NCBI GenBank assembly: GCA_029937635.1
Contig: JAPYPM010000005.1
Span: forward strand, 1 to 5,908
DNA length: 5,908 nucleotides
Origin: Nitrospinaceae bacterium
GTDB lineage: Bacteria; Nitrospinota; Nitrospinia; Nitrospinales; VA-1
Reading direction: 5' to 3'
This document shows, piece after piece, positions 5,041-5,908 of the stretch (its first letter is position 1; every line of letters begins with the position of its first letter). The notes below the pieces were generated by a model. It worked only from the letters and a program-made list of their open reading frames with translations, had not been told where the DNA came from and ran no database searches. A program made the translations under genes and the position numbers.

Positions 5041-5908
5041 ATGGAAGTTAGGATAGATAAAGATATTTTCCTTGATGGAGTGCAAAAAATTCAAGGAATT
5101 GCAGAAGCTAAGGGCGCTATGCCCATACTTTCTCACTTCCTGCTTGTAGCAGAAAAAGATCGGATTGGTATTCAGGCTACTGACTTAGAAATTGGGGCCA
5201 AAGGATATTATTCTGCCAATGTTATCACTCCAGGCGAAATAACCCTAAATGCAAAAAAAATATTTGATATTTTACGTGAGCTACCGAGAGAGGAAGTTCA
5301 CCTGATAAAGGAAGATAATCATTGGGTCAGGCTTAAGTGTGGTAAATCAAAATTCCGTTTACCAGGGATGCCCTCAGAAGACTTTCCTCCTCTTCCGGAA
5401 TTTAGCCAAGATAGCCTAATGGAAATGAGCGGCAAGCTACTTAAACAAATGATCAGAAAAACTTTTTTTGCGCAGTCACCTGATGAAACACGGCAGGTTC
5501 TAAATGGTCTATTGCTCGAACAAGATAATGGAAAAGTTAAAATGGTTGGAACTGATGGGCATCGATTAGCAGTAGTTAGACGAGACCTTGGTGGCAGTTC
5601 AAAAGGCGAAAAAGGAAGTTATCTTATTCCTAAAAAGACTTTAGCTGAGTTGGTGAAGCTCGTTGAGGATGAAGAGGCTATTTTTTCTTTTTCAGCAAAA
5701 AATAATCATTTTGCCTTTATTCAGGGCGATCAGGTTATTGTTTCCAGAAAGATTGATGGTAAGTTCCCAAACTATCAGCAAGTTATTCCTTCTGATAATA
5801 AACTACAAGTACAGATTAACCGAGGCATGTTTCAACAAGCTTTAAAGCGCGTTTCGTTGCTGGCTGATGAAAAATCGAAAATGGTTCGCTTTGATATACA
5901 GTCAGGGA
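5041..5908 (+). CDS. dnaN: DNA polymerase III beta subunit, sliding clamp (3' end cut off by window edge)
   Basis: DnaN is the ring-shaped dimeric clamp that holds the replicative polymerase on DNA and recruits repair and replication partners. The frame is open for 289 codons to the window edge, about three quarters of the usual 365-380 residues. Family landmarks in order: M-P-I-L-S-H at 27-32, A-T-D-L-E-I-G at 46-52, the F-R-L-P-G-M-P-x-E-D-F-P segment at 105-116 closing domain one, G-T-D-G-H-R-L-A-V at 170-178 in domain two, and R-K-I-D-G-K-F-P-N-Y-x-x-V-I-P at 236-250. Residues from about 255 begin domain three. The final strand and the partner-binding C-terminus are missing only because the window ends. 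The start is supported by GGAG nine bases upstream and by the canonical short N-terminus. It diverges from the glnD-like gene and is not preceded by dnaA, its common upstream neighbour. Confidence 0.96.
   Translation, partial: MEVRIDKDIFLDGVQKIQGIAEAKGAMPILSHFLLVAEKDRIGIQATDLEIGAKGYYSANVITPGEITLNAKKIFDILRELPREEVHLIKEDNHWVRLKCGKSKFRLPGMPSEDFPPLPEFSQDSLMEMSGKLLKQMIRKTFFAQSPDETRQVLNGLLLEQDNGKVKMVGTDGHRLAVVRRDLGGSSKGEKGSYLIPKKTLAELVKLVEDEEAIFSFSAKNNHFAFIQGDQVIVSRKIDGKFPNYQQVIPSDNKLQVQINRGMFQQALKRVSLLADEKSKMVRFDIQSG

Noticed and set aside
5663..5845. 60-codon plus-strand open frame inside dnaN
   Set aside because: A different frame of dnaN, whose own frame carries strong family motifs throughout.

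Overview
The window is a low-GC stretch of bacterial chromosome with four protein-coding genes and two long AT-rich gaps. Three genes lie on the minus strand. In transcription order they are a 909-residue GlnD-type protein (4285 to 1556), a small secreted TPR protein (1542 to 850) and the first two thirds of oligoribonuclease orn (349 running off at base 1). One gene lies on the plus strand: dnaN, the DNA polymerase III beta clamp, from 5041 and running off the right edge. Orn and GlnD together suggest a proteobacterium or a close relative. The DnaN and GlnD sequences are far from the E. coli proteins, and with the low GC they point to a deltaproteobacterial, SAR324 or Nitrospinota-like lineage rather than a classical gammaproteobacterium. 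That placement is inference from remembered family sequences.

Layout: orn (partial, -) | 350-849, AT-rich gap with inverted repeats, including a plausible minus-strand terminator at 649-691 and a possible orn promoter | TPR gene (-) | 13-base gap | glnD-like gene (-) | 4286-5040, a 755-base divergent gap with a good minus-strand promoter for glnD, several nested inverted repeats and one or two plus-strand promoters for dnaN | dnaN (partial, +).

The glnD-like and TPR genes probably form one transcript. The GlnD-like protein is the most interesting gene. It keeps the full NTase-HD-ACT-ACT layout, but its nucleotidyltransferase active site looks damaged: the usual S-D-x-D reads S-N-I-D and the G-G-L-R-D block is missing. 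The HD phosphohydrolase core is largely kept. This suggests a protein that may have lost uridylyltransferase activity while keeping removal or sensing functions. The divergent gap in front of dnaN carries no dnaA and is the place to look for a replication origin or a structured RNA, but the evidence for either is only suggestive. I found no mobile element, CRISPR array, tRNA, rRNA or recognisable defence system.
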